Origin: Jiella sonneratiae
Lineage (GTDB): Bacteria; Pseudomonadota; Alphaproteobacteria; Rhizobiales; Rhizobiaceae
Assembly: GCF_017353515.1 (NCBI RefSeq)
Contig: NZ_JAFMPY010000003.1
Span: forward strand, 248,001 to 312,000
Direction of reading: 5' to 3'
DNA: 64,000 bases
Part shown: positions 35,720-45,497 of the stretch, piece by piece
Position numbering within the stretch: position 1 is the stretch's first letter
Layout: the number at the start of each line of letters is the position of its first letter
The notes under the pieces: model-generated
The model's database searches: none
What the model saw: only the letters and a program-made list of their open reading frames with translations
Told to the model about the DNA's origin: nothing
Program-made: the position numbers and the translations under genes

Positions 35720-36108
35720 CGGTGTCGCTCCTGGTCTGTCCCGGTCGCATGGCATATCGACCCTCGGCGGCGTCGCATCAAGCGCAGGCCACCTGCCGGC
35801 GATACGCGCCTTCGAAATGCGGGCCTTCGAGATCTGGGCCGGCGGGGGCGGATGGGCCAAGCGCGCCGCGGGGCAGGGCATCAGGGCAGGGTCGCGGGGC
35901 AGGGCCGTGATGTGCGATGCGACGAGCCTCGCTCGTCGTCCTGCCCCCGTCTTCTCGTCCGCATGATCCGTTCCGGAAAACCGGTTCCCGCTTTTCGCGA
36001 TCATGGTCCGGAGACGAGATTCGCATCGTTCGAAACCGTTGCTTTGCTCTCTCGGCCGAACCGTCCTATGACGGCAAAACAGCGTTTTCCCGCAAGGACG
36101 TGGACCCC
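35720..36108. other. Divergent intergenic region containing a palindromic repeat
   Basis: This 389-bp region between the DUF1244 gene and the permease gene contains the dispersed repeat at 35963-36008. Open frames cross it but are not protein-like, apart from an upstream extension of the permease frame that I did not accept. Confidence 0.5.
35963..36008. repeat. Rhizobial-type palindromic repeat, copy 1
   Basis: A 46-bp interrupted palindrome with GCATGATC at its left end and GATCATGG at its right end, and a central AAACCGGTTCCCGCTTTT. A closely related copy occurs at 48443-48489. Repeats with these ATGATC ends and CCGGTT centre are dispersed in many rhizobial genomes. Confidence 0.75.
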
Positions 36109-37104
36109 GTGTCGAGCCAGATCCTCAGCGAGCCCCCGCGCGACCTGCCGGGGCTGCCACTCGGCAAGGGCCGCGCCGTCGCCGGCGTGCCGTCGGCCGC
36201 ACCCGGCCCGGCCGCGATGACGGCGGGGGCGGCGCTGGCGCTCCTGCTCCTCGGCGCCGCGGCGATGGGCATTTCGCCGGTCTTCGTCCGCAATGCCGAG
36301 GTCGGCCCCTTCGCCAGCGCCTTCTGGCGGGTCTTCGGCGCGCTGCCGCTGCTTCTCGCCTGGACGGCGATCGAATGGCGGCGGCGTCCCGCCGCCGCGC
36401 CCCGGCCGACAGGCGCCGACTGGAAGGCGGTGGGGCTTGCCGGGCTGTTCTTTGCCGGCGATCTCGCCTTCTGGCATCTCGCGATCCTCAACACGACGAT
36501 CGCCAACGCCACCTTCTTCGCCTGCCTCGCGCCGCTCTGGGTGGCGCTGCTGGCCCGGGTGACGATCGGCGAGGCGGTCGGCCGGCGCACCTGGCTCGGT
36601 CTCGGCGTCTGCATTCCCGGCGCCGCGCTCCTGATCTTCCAGTCGCGGACCGGCGCCGGCTCGATGCTCGGAGACGGCTTCGGACTGCTCACCTCGCTGT
36701 TCTTCGGCCTCTACTTCCTCGCGGTGCGCCGGGCGCGCGCGGCGCTCGGGGCCGGCGCGACGACGCTGGCGACGAGCCTCGTCACCGTTCTCGTGATGCT
36801 GCCGCTGGCGATGATCGCCGGCGAGGGACTGCTTCCCGCGACCGGCACGGGATTGGCGAGCCTCGCCGCCCTCGGTCTCGTCAGCCACGCCGGCGGGCAG
36901 GGGCTGCTGGCGGTCGCGCTGGGGGTGCTGTCGGCCTCGTTCTCCTCGCTGGTGATCTTCGTCGAGGCGGTGGCGGCAGCGGCCTTCGCCTGGATCTTCG
37001 CCGCCGAGACGCCGCAGCCCACCCAGATCGCCGGCGGCCTGATCATCCTTCTCGGCATCTTCCTGGCGCGGCCGCCGCGCCGCACCGGCGTCGTCGAAGC
37101 ATGA
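36109..37104 (+). CDS. DMT-superfamily (EamA-type) membrane transporter
   Basis: A permease with about ten transmembrane helices arranged as two EamA repeats: the first from ALALLLLGAAAMGISPVF, the second around MLGDGFGLLTSLFFGLYFLA to the C-terminus. The tail RPPRRTGVVEA is cytoplasmic. Substrates of this superfamily range from metabolites to amino acids and cannot be predicted here. The start is uncertain: GTG at 36109 has AAGGA upstream, while ATG at 36217 begins just before the first helix. Confidence 0.88.
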   Translation: MSSQILSEPPRDLPGLPLGKGRAVAGVPSAAPGPAAMTAGAALALLLLGAAAMGISPVFVRNAEVGPFASAFWRVFGALPLLLAWTAIEWRRRPAAAPRPTGADWKAVGLAGLFFAGDLAFWHLAILNTTIANATFFACLAPLWVALLARVTIGEAVGRRTWLGLGVCIPGAALLIFQSRTGAGSMLGDGFGLLTSLFFGLYFLAVRRARAALGAGATTLATSLVTVLVMLPLAMIAGEGLLPATGTGLASLAALGLVSHAGGQGLLAVALGVLSASFSSLVIFVEAVAAAAFAWIFAAETPQPTQIAGGLIILLGIFLARPPRRTGVVEA

Positions 37105-37204
37105 TAGTCGAAGGCGCGGGGCGGCCCTCCGGTCGTTGACAGGGCATGATGCAACGCGAAACACTGCAGACCTGAGGTACGGTTCAATTTTCAGGACATC
37201 GAAT

Positions 37205-37678
37205 ATGACGCTCGAAGGCGTGTTCTCGGCGCTCCCGAAGTCGCTTCGCCTTGCATCGCTCGCCGGCGCCGCCTTCCTTCTCGGCGCGCCGCTGACGGCC
37301 GGCGCGGCGCGGGCCGACTTCCGGGTCTGCAACGGCACCCAGTCCCTGGTCGGCGTTGCCATCGCCTATCGGGCCGAAGCCGGCTGGACGACCGAAGGCT
37401 GGTGGCGTATCCCGGCGACGACCTGCAAGTCGATCATCGAGGGGCCGCTCTCCTCGCGCTACTACTATCTCTATGCCGAGGATGCCGACGGGCGCAGCCG
37501 CTGGGCCGGGCCGATCAACCTCTGCATCGCGGAGAACGAATTCAAGATCACCGGACGCAAGGACTGCCTCAAGCGCGGCTATCAGCGCATGGGGTTCCGG
37601 GAATACGACACGGGTGAGCAGGCGAGCTGGATGGTGCAGCTCACCGAGGCACCGAGAAGCGAATCGGGGAAACAATGA
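37205..37678 (+). CDS. DUF1036 exported protein
   Basis: A 157-residue protein of the alphaproteobacterial DUF1036 family. It has a signal peptide (SLRLASLAGAAFLLGAPLT, residues 12-30, cleavage near GAARA) and the conserved core DFRVCNGTQSLVGVAIAYR, EGWWRIPATTCKSII, LYAEDADGRSRW, with cysteines likely forming a disulfide. It is located upstream of pyruvate kinase, with ATGA overlap, an arrangement seen repeatedly in this class. Function is unknown. Confidence 0.92.
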   Translation: MTLEGVFSALPKSLRLASLAGAAFLLGAPLTAGAARADFRVCNGTQSLVGVAIAYRAEAGWTTEGWWRIPATTCKSIIEGPLSSRYYYLYAEDADGRSRWAGPINLCIAENEFKITGRKDCLKRGYQRMGFREYDTGEQASWMVQLTEAPRSESGKQ

Positions 37679-39111
37679 GACGCAACCGACGGGTCAAGAT
37701 CCTCGCGACCCTGGGACCGGCCTCTTCGTCGGAAGAGATGATCCGCCACCTGCACGAGGCGGGCGCGGACGTCTTCCGCATCAATATGAGCCATGCCGAC
37801 CACGATCTGATGCGCGACCTCGTCGCCCGCATCCGCAAGGTCGAGGCGGATGTCGGCCGGCCGATCGGCATTCTCGCCGACCTGCAGGGGCCGAAGCTGC
37901 GCGTCGGCAAGTTCGCCGAGGGCAAGGTGGCGCTGTCGATCGGCCAGACCTTCACCCTCGACGACGATCCGACGCCGGGCGATGCGACGCGCGTCCAGTT
38001 GCCGCATCCCGAAATCCTCGAGGCGGTCGAGGTCGGCCACCGGCTGCTCATCGACGACGGCCGGCTGCAGCTCGAATGCGTGGCGACCGATTCCAAGCGC
38101 ATCGAGTGCAAGGTGGTCGCCGGCGACAAGATCTCCGACCGCAAGGGCGTCTCGCTTCCCGACACGACGCTTGCCACCGGCGCCCTGACCGAGAAGGACC
38201 GGGCCGATCTCGACGCGGTGCTGGCCGCCGAGGTCGACTGGGTGGCGCTGTCCTTCATCCAGCGGCCGGACGATCTCGCCGAAGCGCGCAAGATCGCCCG
38301 CGGCCGGGCGTTCCTCTTGTCGAAGATCGAGAAGCCGCAGGCGGTCGACCGGCTCGACGAGATCATCGAGCTCTCCGACGCGATCATGGTGGCGCGCGGC
38401 GACCTCGGCGTCGAACTGCCGCTCGAGGCGGTGCCCGGCATCCAGAAGCGCATCACCCGCGCCGCCCGCAAGGCCGGCAAGCCGGTGGTCGTCGCCACCC
38501 AGATGCTGGAATCGATGATCACGGCGCCGGTGCCGACCAGAGCCGAGGTCTCGGACGTCTCGATCGCGGTGTTCGAGGGTGCCGACGCGATCATGCTGTC
38601 GGCCGAATCGGCGGCGGGCCAGTATCCGATCGAGGCGGTGGCGACCATGGATCGCATCGCCCAGCGGGTCGAGAAGGATCCGCTCTATCCGGGCATCATC
38701 TTCGCCCAGCGCCCCGAGCCCCAGCCGACCGGCGCGGACGCCGTGTCGCTCGCCGCGCGGCAGATGGCCGAGACCCTCGGCGTCGCCGCCATCGTCACCT
38801 ATACGGCGACCGGCACCACCGGCCTCAGGCAGGCGCGCGAGCGGCCGCAGATCGCGATCATCGCCCTGTCGCCGGTGCTGGCGACGGCGCGCCGGCTGTC
38901 GCTCGTCTGGGGGCTGCACTGCGTCGTCACCGAGGACGCGCAGGATCTCGACGACATGGTGAACCGGGCCTGCCGGATCGCCGTCGAGCAGGCCTATGCC
39001 AAGGCCGGCGACCGGGTGATCATCACCGCCGGCGTGCCGCTGAGAACCCCTGGCGCGACCAACATGCTGCGCATCGCCTATATCGGCTCGGACGGGCTTT
39101 CGGCGGTGTAG
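37675..39111 (+). CDS. pyk: Pyruvate kinase
   Basis: A 478-residue glycolytic enzyme converting phosphoenolpyruvate and ADP to pyruvate and ATP. N-terminal KILATLGPAS and FRINMSHAD bind substrate, the catalytic lysine region is LLSKIEKPQAV, and the metal and substrate segment is MVARGDLGVELPLE. The MLSAESAAGQYPIEAV stretch closes the active-site barrel. A C-terminal allosteric domain is present. It overlaps the DUF1036 gene by 4 bp. Confidence 0.97.
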   Translation: MRRNRRVKILATLGPASSSEEMIRHLHEAGADVFRINMSHADHDLMRDLVARIRKVEADVGRPIGILADLQGPKLRVGKFAEGKVALSIGQTFTLDDDPTPGDATRVQLPHPEILEAVEVGHRLLIDDGRLQLECVATDSKRIECKVVAGDKISDRKGVSLPDTTLATGALTEKDRADLDAVLAAEVDWVALSFIQRPDDLAEARKIARGRAFLLSKIEKPQAVDRLDEIIELSDAIMVARGDLGVELPLEAVPGIQKRITRAARKAGKPVVVATQMLESMITAPVPTRAEVSDVSIAVFEGADAIMLSAESAAGQYPIEAVATMDRIAQRVEKDPLYPGIIFAQRPEPQPTGADAVSLAARQMAETLGVAAIVTYTATGTTGLRQARERPQIAIIALSPVLATARRLSLVWGLHCVVTEDAQDLDDMVNRACRIAVEQAYAKAGDRVIITAGVPLRTPGATNMLRIAYIGSDGLSAV

Positions 39112-39292
39112 CGGCCGATCCGGGGACCGCAACGGGTGGCGCGCCTTCCGGCGTCACCCGGAGCGTCTCCATGACGCGTCTTCGGGCGCGATCTCGGCGG
39201 CCGACCTTTGATCCGCAGCTCGGTTCGAGCCGCTGCGGCAGTCCAAGACGCGAACTTTCCCACGCCGCAACGCCCGATGGCCGTTGCAGACG

Positions 39293-39319
39293 AAAAACGG
39301 GCGGCCCGAGGGCCGCCCG
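39293..39319 (-). terminator. Rho-independent terminator after the proX gene
   Basis: On the minus strand a perfect 9-bp stem, CGGGCGGCC with GGCCGCCCG (39298-39306 and 39311-39319), with a 4-base loop, is followed by five T residues (39293-39297). It lies 37 bp after the proX stop. Confidence 0.85.
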
Positions 39320-39355
39320 CTGCATGTCGCTTCGCTGCAGCGCCGTGTGCGGCGC

Positions 39356-40399
39356 TCAGTTCGCCGCGGCGCTGTCGCCGTCGGCGGCGTCGCGGGCTTC
39401 CTTCAGCCACTCGTTCCAGCGGTCCTGATGGCCCTTGATCCAGGCATCGGCGTGGCGCTCGATGGCCTCCTCGGAATCCTCGCCCTTCTGGATCAGAAGG
39501 TTCTCGGCGCTGATGTCGTTGGCCGGAACCTTCATCACCGCGAACAGCTTGGCCGCGGCCGGATTGCTGTCGGTGAAGTCCTTGTTGGCGGCGATCTTCT
39601 GCTGGTTGACCTGGAACCCGTAGTTCGAGCCGTCCGGCAGCGAGGTGTCGACGTCCTTGCGCGAGCCGGGCAGCGCCGAATGCGGGACGTTGAGCCAGGT
39701 CACGTCCTTGCCGGGAACCAGCACGCCGGAGACCCAGTAGGGCGTCCAGGTGTAGTAGAGGATCGGCTTGCCTTCCTTGTGGCGCGCGATCGTGTCGGCG
39801 ATGATCGCCGAATAGGAACCCTGGTTGTGGGTCACCGTGTCGCGCAGGTCGAAGGCGTCGAGCTGATACTCGATGACCTTCTCGCAGCCCCAGCCGGGGG
39901 TGCAGCCCGCGAGATCCGCCTTGCCGTCGCCGTTGGTGTCGAACAGCTTGGCGATCTTCGGATCCTTGAGCTGGCCGAGATTGGTGATGTCGTGGGCCTC
40001 GGCGGTCTTCTTGTCGATCAGGTAGCCCTGCAGCGCGTTGTCGGAGAACACGCCCTGGCGATAGATCTTGTCCTTGCCGCCGGCCTCCTTGAAGAAGTCC
40101 GCATGCAGCGGATCCCAGCTGTCGGCCATGAACGTGCCGTCGCCGTTGGCGAGCGCCACGTAGGCGGTCGCATATTCCAGCTCCTTGATCGGCTGGACGT
40201 CGTAGCCGAGCTCTTCGAGCGCCTTCATCACCAGCATGGTCTGGAAGGTTTCGCCGGCGAGCGAGGACTTCAGCGGCACGACGGTGACGCCGTCACCCGG
40301 CTGGTCCGCGGCGAAGGCGGTCCCGGTGGCGAGAATCGCGGCGATGCCGGCCGAGGCGGCGAGCGCCTTCAGTGCGCTTTTGCGGATCGGTTTGGTCAT
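39356..40399 (-). CDS. proX: Glycine betaine/choline ABC transporter, substrate-binding protein
   Basis: A 347-residue periplasmic protein. The signal peptide covers residues 1-31 (SALKALAASAGIAAILATGT, then AFA). The mature part is an OpuAC-type binding fold for quaternary amines; aromatic residues such as those in ILYYTWTPYWVSG would form the cation box. It is the last gene of the proV-proW-proX operon, 230 bp after proW, and ends in a clear terminator. Ligand choice between betaine, proline betaine and choline cannot be made. Confidence 0.9.
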   Translation of the reverse strand: MTKPIRKSALKALAASAGIAAILATGTAFAADQPGDGVTVVPLKSSLAGETFQTMLVMKALEELGYDVQPIKELEYATAYVALANGDGTFMADSWDPLHADFFKEAGGKDKIYRQGVFSDNALQGYLIDKKTAEAHDITNLGQLKDPKIAKLFDTNGDGKADLAGCTPGWGCEKVIEYQLDAFDLRDTVTHNQGSYSAIIADTIARHKEGKPILYYTWTPYWVSGVLVPGKDVTWLNVPHSALPGSRKDVDTSLPDGSNYGFQVNQQKIAANKDFTDSNPAAAKLFAVMKVPANDISAENLLIQKGEDSEEAIERHADAWIKGHQDRWNEWLKEARDAADGDSAAAN

Positions 40400-40629
40400 G
40401 CTCGATCTCCTGTCTGATCTTGATTGCAAACTGCGGCACGCGGCAGGGGGCCGCACGCCGGAAGATGCGGGCCGGCGCAGGCCGGACCGCGGCGAAGACG
40501 CAGAGGTCTCGGGAGACGGGCAGCCGGCTCCCGGCCCATACGCATCTGGATCCGGCCGGCGCGCGGCGCGCGCCTTGTCCGGAAGTCGTTCGGCGGCGGA
40601 AGGCTCGCAGCGCCTTGCCGCCGCCGGCA

Positions 40630-41913
40630 TCAGGCGGCGCGGGGCCGGCCCGAAGTCTTGGCGTCGCCCGTATCGCCGCGGCCGAGAAGCCGCCTGACGA
40701 GGCCGACGGGGCCGGTCGCGTGCCAGGCGACGTTGCCGCGCTCGCGGCGCGAGACGCCGAGGGACTGCGTCATCCGGTCGATGATGATCGCCAGGATGAC
40801 GATGCCGATGCCGCCGACGGTGGCGAGGCCCATGTCGAGGCGGCCGATGCCGCGCAGCACCATCTGGCCGAGACCGCCGACGGCGATCATCGAGGCGATG
40901 ACCACCATCGAGAGCGCGAGCATCAGCGTCTGGTTCAGCCCGGCCATGATGGTCGGCATGGCGATCGGCAGCTGCACCTTGTAGAGGAGCTGCCGGTCAG
41001 ACGATCCGAAGGCGCGCGCCGCCTCGATGAGATCCGACGGCACCTGGCGGATGCCGAGATTGGTCAGGCGCACCAGCGGCGGCAGGGCGAAGATGATCGT
41101 CACGACGACGCCCGGCACGTTGCCGATGCCGAACAGCATGACGATCGGCACGAGATAGACGAAGGCCGGCGTCGTCTGCATGGCGTCGAGGATCGGGCGC
41201 ACGACGCGCGCGACGCGGTCGTTGCGGGCGACCCAGATGCCGAGCGGCAGGCCGACCACGGCACAGAAGAACACCGCGGTGATGACGAGCGACAGCGTCA
41301 CCATCGCCTGCGGCCAGGCGCCGACGAGGCCGACGAAGGTCATTGCGGCGACCGCCCCGATCGCGAGCCGCGGCCCGGCGAGCTGCCAGGCGAGCAGGCC
41401 GATGAAGCACAGCATCAACAGTTCCGGCGTTCCGAGCAGGAACGCGTCGACCCCCGAAAGGACGCCGTCGATCGGCCAGCGGATCGCCTGGAACACCGGG
41501 CGGAAATGATAGACCACCCAGTTCAGGAAGTGCTCCACCCAGCTCTGCAGGGGAATGACGGAATGGTCGAAGGGATGCAGCGGGTCGAAATGCCGTTCCG
41601 GCGCCGGCGCGATGTTGGAGAGCCAGTCGGGCGAGCCCGCGGCATCGCCGGCGCCGCCGGTCGCGCCGGCGCTTGCCGCCCCGTCGGCCCCCGCCGGAGC
41701 GCCGCCGCCGCCCCAGGGATTGGCGGCCGCCGGGGCTGCGTCGGGGGCGGAAGATGCGGCGTTTGAAGCGCCGCCCGCCGCAGCGCCGGCAGCGTCGGCC
41801 GAGCCGGTATCGGCGCCCGACGCCCAGGGATTGGCGTTCTGGGCCATCAAGAGGTGGTCGCCGCCTTCGGCCGCCGCGCCGCCGGAATTCTGAAGCGTGA
41901 TCGGGTCAGTCAT
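40630..41913 (-). CDS. proW: Glycine betaine/choline ABC transporter, permease
   Basis: A 427-residue ProW-type permease. The N-terminal ~90 residues are a low-complexity cytoplasmic stretch rich in Ala, Gly, Pro and Asn, including two NPW repeats. It is followed by helices ([16 protein letters not shown] onward) and the MetI-type permease domain with the coupling loop [20 protein letters not shown]. The C-terminal tail is charged. Start ATG 41913 overlaps the proV stop by 8 bp. The long disordered N-terminus is longer than in well-known ProW proteins. Confidence 0.92.
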   Translation of the reverse strand: MTDPITLQNSGGAAAEGGDHLLMAQNANPWASGADTGSADAAGAAAGGASNAASSAPDAAPAAANPWGGGGAPAGADGAASAGATGGAGDAAGSPDWLSNIAPAPERHFDPLHPFDHSVIPLQSWVEHFLNWVVYHFRPVFQAIRWPIDGVLSGVDAFLLGTPELLMLCFIGLLAWQLAGPRLAIGAVAAMTFVGLVGAWPQAMVTLSLVITAVFFCAVVGLPLGIWVARNDRVARVVRPILDAMQTTPAFVYLVPIVMLFGIGNVPGVVVTIIFALPPLVRLTNLGIRQVPSDLIEAARAFGSSDRQLLYKVQLPIAMPTIMAGLNQTLMLALSMVVIASMIAVGGLGQMVLRGIGRLDMGLATVGGIGIVILAIIIDRMTQSLGVSRRERGNVAWHATGPVGLVRRLLGRGDTGDAKTSGRPRAA

Positions 41914-43111
41914 GGGCAGCCTCCGCACGGTCGAGGGCCCGCAGCAGCCGGCTTCGCGAGACGACGCCGAGATAGCGCCCCTCCTTGTCGACCACGGGCA
42001 GGCCGCAGGGAGCCTCGGCGACGGGCGTGATGATCTCGCCGATCGTCGCCTCGGCCTTGAGCGGCGCGACGTTCTCGAGGAAGGCGGTCTGGATCGTCGT
42101 CTCGCCCCGTTTCAGCGCCGTCTCCAGCGAAGCGGCCGAGACGACGCCGTGAAAGGCCTGGCGCCCGTCGACGACATAGGCGTAGTCGCGATCCGCCTCG
42201 GCGATGCGCTGCAGCGCGCCGCGCAGATTGCCGTCGCGCTCGCAGACGGTGACCTGCTTCTTGGCGGCGACGTCGCGCGCGGTCAGCACGTTGCTGACGT
42301 CGACGCCGCGGAAGAAGGAGCGGACGTAGTCGTCGGCGGGATCGTTGAGGATCTCGTCGGGCGTGCCGACCTGGACGACGCGGCCGCCCTCCATGATGGC
42401 GATCCGGTCGCCGATGCGCATGGCCTCGTCGAGATCGTGGGAGATGAAGACGATGGTCCGCCGCTGCTCGGCCTGGAGCGCCAAGAGCTCGTCCTGCATC
42501 TCGGTGCGGATCAGCGGGTCGAGGGCGCTGAACGCCTCGTCCATCAGGAGGATCGACGGGTCGTTGGCCAAAGCCCGGGCGAGGCCGACGCGCTGCTGCA
42601 TGCCGCCGGAGAGCTCGTTGGGATAGGCGCCGCCATAGGGGGCGAGCCCGACCTGCTCCAGCGCCTCGTTGGCCCGCTTCTCGCGGGTCGCGACGTCGAC
42701 GCCGGACAGTTCGAGGCCGAAGGCGGCGTTCTGCAGGACGGTGAGGTGCGGCAGGAGGGCGAAGGACTGGAACACCATCGAGACGTGGCGGCGCCGGAAC
42801 TCCATCAATTCCTTGTCGGACATCCTGGCGATGTCGGCGTCCTTCACGACGATCTCGCCGGCGGACGGCGTGATCAGCCGGTTCAGCATCCGCACCAGCG
42901 TCGACTTGCCCGAACCGGACAGGCCCATGACGACGAAGATCTCGCCCTCGCGGACGGCAAAGGAAGCATCCGAGACGCCAAGCATCATGCCCGTCTCGGC
43001 GAATATCTGGTCCTTGTCCTTGCCCGACCTGTAGAGTTCGATCGCCTCTTGCGGTCGATCGCCAAACACCTTGAAGAGATTGCGAACCGTCAGCGCGTTC
43101 GTTTCACTCAA
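41906..43111 (-). CDS. proV: Glycine betaine/choline ABC transporter, ATP-binding protein
   Basis: An ATPase of about 401 residues with Walker [10 protein letters not shown], signature LSGGMQQRV, Walker [13 protein letters not shown] and switch histidine in FISHDLDEA. The C-terminal ~115 residues form a pair of CBS domains ([32 protein letters not shown]), which in this family sense ionic strength. The start is a judgement: TTG at 43111 begins the conserved [17 protein letters not shown] segment, whereas the frame is open upstream to ATG 43249 without conserved-looking sequence. Confidence 0.92.
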   Translation of the reverse strand: MSETNALTVRNLFKVFGDRPQEAIELYRSGKDKDQIFAETGMMLGVSDASFAVREGEIFVVMGLSGSGKSTLVRMLNRLITPSAGEIVVKDADIARMSDKELMEFRRRHVSMVFQSFALLPHLTVLQNAAFGLELSGVDVATREKRANEALEQVGLAPYGGAYPNELSGGMQQRVGLARALANDPSILLMDEAFSALDPLIRTEMQDELLALQAEQRRTIVFISHDLDEAMRIGDRIAIMEGGRVVQVGTPDEILNDPADDYVRSFFRGVDVSNVLTARDVAAKKQVTVCERDGNLRGALQRIAEADRDYAYVVDGRQAFHGVVSAASLETALKRGETTIQTAFLENVAPLKAEATIGEIITPVAEAPCGLPVVDKEGRYLGVVSRSRLLRALDRAEAAHD

Positions 43112-43362
43112 ACCGTCGGCCTCGTAATCGTGGATGCGATGCGGCGGAATTCTCTGCAATCTGGGAATATCATGGGGGGTAGCTAGCCAATTATGGCCGT
43201 GCTGTCGAGTCTCGTCGGGGCCGAAAACGTTACTTTCGAGGCAATCCATCGCAGCGGGCTATGCATTTTTGCCCGGTCCGGGCACGAAAAATCCGGCGCG
43301 GGGGTCCGCGCCGGATCGTCGTCGGCGCTCGTCGGGAGCGTCGACCCTGTGATCCTGTCAGA

Positions 43363-43854
43363 TCACTGCGACGAGGTGCTGCCGCCGCTCGCATCGTCCG
43401 AGGTGCTGCCGGTCGACATGTCGTTCTCGGTGCTGCCGGTCGACATGCCGTTGCCCGTCGTGCCGGCGGAACCGGTCTTGCCGGACGACTTGCCCTGGCG
43501 CTGGGCGCCCATGACGCGGCCGCTGGTGTCGATCATCATCACCACCTTGTCGCCGTCGGGCGTGGTCGCGCCGACGAGATAGGCGGCGTCCATGATCGAG
43601 GCGTCCTTGTAGCCGGCGGACTTCAGCGCCTTCAGAACCTTCTTCTGCGAAGCCACCATGTCCGCGGCCGACATCTTGCTCATGCCGGCGGTATCGCTTC
43701 CGGTCGTGCCGGAGGAGCCGCTGTCGGACATGGTCGACTGATCGTTCATCTTGGTCTGGTCCGTCGTCGTGGTCGACGAGGCGTCGCCGCTGGCGGCAAG
43801 CGCCGGAGCCGCGGCAAAGGCGAGAATGGTGGTGGCGAGAATCGTCTTTTTCAT
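43363..43854 (-). CDS. Secreted low-complexity protein
   Basis: A 163-residue protein with a clear signal peptide (MKKTILATTILAFAAAPALA, cleaved after ALA). The mature part has a Ser/Thr/Asp/Gly-rich region, a short folded centre (MVASQKKVLKALKSAGYKD to MMIDTSGRVMGAQ) and a Ser/Thr/Gly-rich tail with repeated MSTGS units. The centre resembles the small PRC-barrel-like or hypothetical exported proteins of this order. A strong AGGA-type ribosome site is present upstream. Function is unknown. Confidence 0.75.
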   Translation of the reverse strand: MKKTILATTILAFAAAPALAASGDASSTTTTDQTKMNDQSTMSDSGSSGTTGSDTAGMSKMSAADMVASQKKVLKALKSAGYKDASIMDAAYLVGATTPDGDKVVMMIDTSGRVMGAQRQGKSSGKTGSAGTTGNGMSTGSTENDMSTGSTSDDASGGSTSSQ

Positions 43855-44293
43855 AGAAATTCCTCCAATCGTTTCTGTGTCACTACATCCGCGACACTCT
43901 GAAAGGCCAATCCGGACCGGCGATCATCGTTCCGGATCGAGAGATTACGAAAACATTAAGGGCGTTTGGCCGGCCAACGACTTGCCGATGTCACGGCTCG
44001 GGAATGGCCGAGCATGTCGGGATGACGCTCGCGCGCCAATCGGACCGGATGATGCAACGACGTCGGATCGATCCGTCGCTCGAGCGCCAGGGATTTGGCA
44101 TGGATCCCGGCTCGGGGGCCAAGATGACGACGCTTTGATCTTCCAGGGCTGCACGCGGCGCCGATCGCCCGGGGACGCAGATGGACCGCCCCGGTCGGCA
44201 TGGCGGCACGCAAGCGCCGCCGACCGCCGCTCGATCCGGGACGGTACACGTCTCGAAGGCGAGACAGGCCGGTTCCGCGAGGCCGCCGGCCTC
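43855..44293. other. Intergenic stretch with short GGATCC-type repeat debris
   Basis: About 440 bp without a credible gene. A plus-strand reading of 43999-44138 gives DPSLERQGFGMDPGSGAKM, a phrase I associate with dispersed short repeats that produce spurious reading frames. The part upstream of the secreted-protein gene holds its promoter. Confidence 0.4.
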
Positions 44294-45070
44294 TCAGATG
44301 GCCGGGCCGGTCAGGTCGTCGGCGAGGCGTGCGGCGGCATCCTGGGCGGATTTCAGCGAGGGATAGACCGCCAGCACCTTCAGATAGGTGTCGTAGGCCT
44401 TCTGCTTCTCGTCGAGCCGCTCGAGAATCATCGCAAGGCCCATCAGCGCGCCCCAGTGGCGCGGTTCGCGCGCCAGCGTCTGCTCGATGTCGGCGAGCGA
44501 CTTGCCCCAGCGGTCCATGGTGAAGTTCAGCGTCGCACGGCGGTTCCACGCCTCGGCATAGTCGGGGGCGAGCACCAGCGTCTGGTCGAGCTCGTCCATC
44601 GCCGCGGCATCGTTCTTGTCGGCCATGGCCTTGGCGGCGCGCTGCATCAGAAGGTCGATGGTGGCGCTGCCGGAGCGGCGCCATTCGCGCTCGATGCGCC
44701 CCGCGATCCGGGCGGCTTCGGTGGCGTCGCGCTGCTTCTTCAGCTCGGCGAACAGGCGGTCGATCTTCGCTTCGCGCGTTTCGTCGGGCTTTTCGGCGGA
44801 GGCGGGGCCGGTGGTCTCTCCCGCCGGTGCGTCGAGGCTGTCGTCATCCGCGACGGGCGGGCTGCCGAAGGCGTCCGGCGCCGTCTCCGGCGATTCGTCC
44901 GGCGGCGGCACGATCATCGGCGCATTGTCGCCGCCGGTGCCGGGATCTCGCGGGGGGGCCGCGTCTTCGGCGGGCCCGCCCGTCGCCGGCGGCGTGACCT
45001 GCGCCATCGACGGGCCGGGCGTGACGGTGGCGAGCGCGAGGATCAGGGAACAGGAAGTGAAAAGCCGCAT
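44294..45070 (-). CDS. TPR-containing exported protein
   Basis: A 258-residue protein. The N-terminal signal peptide (LFTSCSLILALATVTPGPS, residues 3-21, cleavage after SMA) is followed by a Pro/Asp/Glu-rich linker (to about residue 90). About three tetratricopeptide repeats follow: KNDAAAMDELDQTLVLAPDY, WGKSLADIEQTLAREPRHW and KQKAYDTYLKVLAVYPSL. It would act in the periplasm as a protein-interaction scaffold. ATG at 45070 is chosen because it begins the signal peptide. The partner is unknown. Confidence 0.88.
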   Translation of the reverse strand: MRLFTSCSLILALATVTPGPSMAQVTPPATGGPAEDAAPPRDPGTGGDNAPMIVPPPDESPETAPDAFGSPPVADDDSLDAPAGETTGPASAEKPDETREAKIDRLFAELKKQRDATEAARIAGRIEREWRRSGSATIDLLMQRAAKAMADKNDAAAMDELDQTLVLAPDYAEAWNRRATLNFTMDRWGKSLADIEQTLAREPRHWGALMGLAMILERLDEKQKAYDTYLKVLAVYPSLKSAQDAAARLADDLTGPAI

Positions 45071-45143
45071 CGCCCAAGGTTCGGCGATCGCCGGTCCGCT
45101 GTCAATTCGACGATGTCGTGAGCAGCAGAAATCATCCAACGCG

Positions 45144-45175
45144 AAAACCCGCCCGGGCGGTGCCAGCGGGCGGGT
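45144..45175 (-). terminator. Probable terminator after rpmJ
   Basis: Inverted arms ACCCGCCCG (45147-45155) and CGGGCGGGT (45167-45175) flank an 11-base loop. On the minus strand the stem is followed by TTTT (45144-45147), a short T-run. Confidence 0.55.
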
Positions 45176-45222
45176 CGTTCGACAGCAAGGCGCGAGCTGC
45201 GTTTGTCGCCCGCGGCGGCGCC

Positions 45223-45348
45223 TCAGCCCTGGCGGGCCTTGAAGCGCGGCGCTTCCTTGTTGATGATGTAGATGCGGCCCTTGCGGCGAACCATGCGGTT
45301 GGCGCGATGGCGGGACTTGAGGGCCTTGAGCGAGTTCTTGATCTTCAT
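45223..45348 (-). CDS. rpmJ: 50S ribosomal protein L36
   Basis: A 41-residue protein reading [20 protein letters not shown], with a basic middle ([11 protein letters not shown]) and C-terminus PRFKARQG. This is the longer alphaproteobacterial form of L36 without the zinc-binding cysteines. Monocistronic. Confidence 0.95.
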   Translation of the reverse strand: MKIKNSLKALKSRHRANRMVRRKGRIYIINKEAPRFKARQG

Positions 45349-45497
45349 GACTTCACCGGATCGATCGTCGCGACGATCGGGTCCTTCCGTTCCGCCGCAC
45401 AGTTTGAGCAGCGCCCGATGCGGGTGCGTCTCGATGATGGCAGCGAGATAGCCAGAAGACCCGCCGATGTCAATCGGATGCGCCGGACAATCAAGGC

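Noticed and set aside
36001-37362. A 453-codon minus-strand frame
   Set aside because: It is antisense to the DMT permease, whose membrane helices are clear; composition is Arg/Glu/Gly-rich.
43999-44138. A small plus-strand reading frame of about 45 residues
   Set aside because: It contains the MDPGSGAKM-type phrase produced by dispersed short repeats and has no convincing ribosome site.
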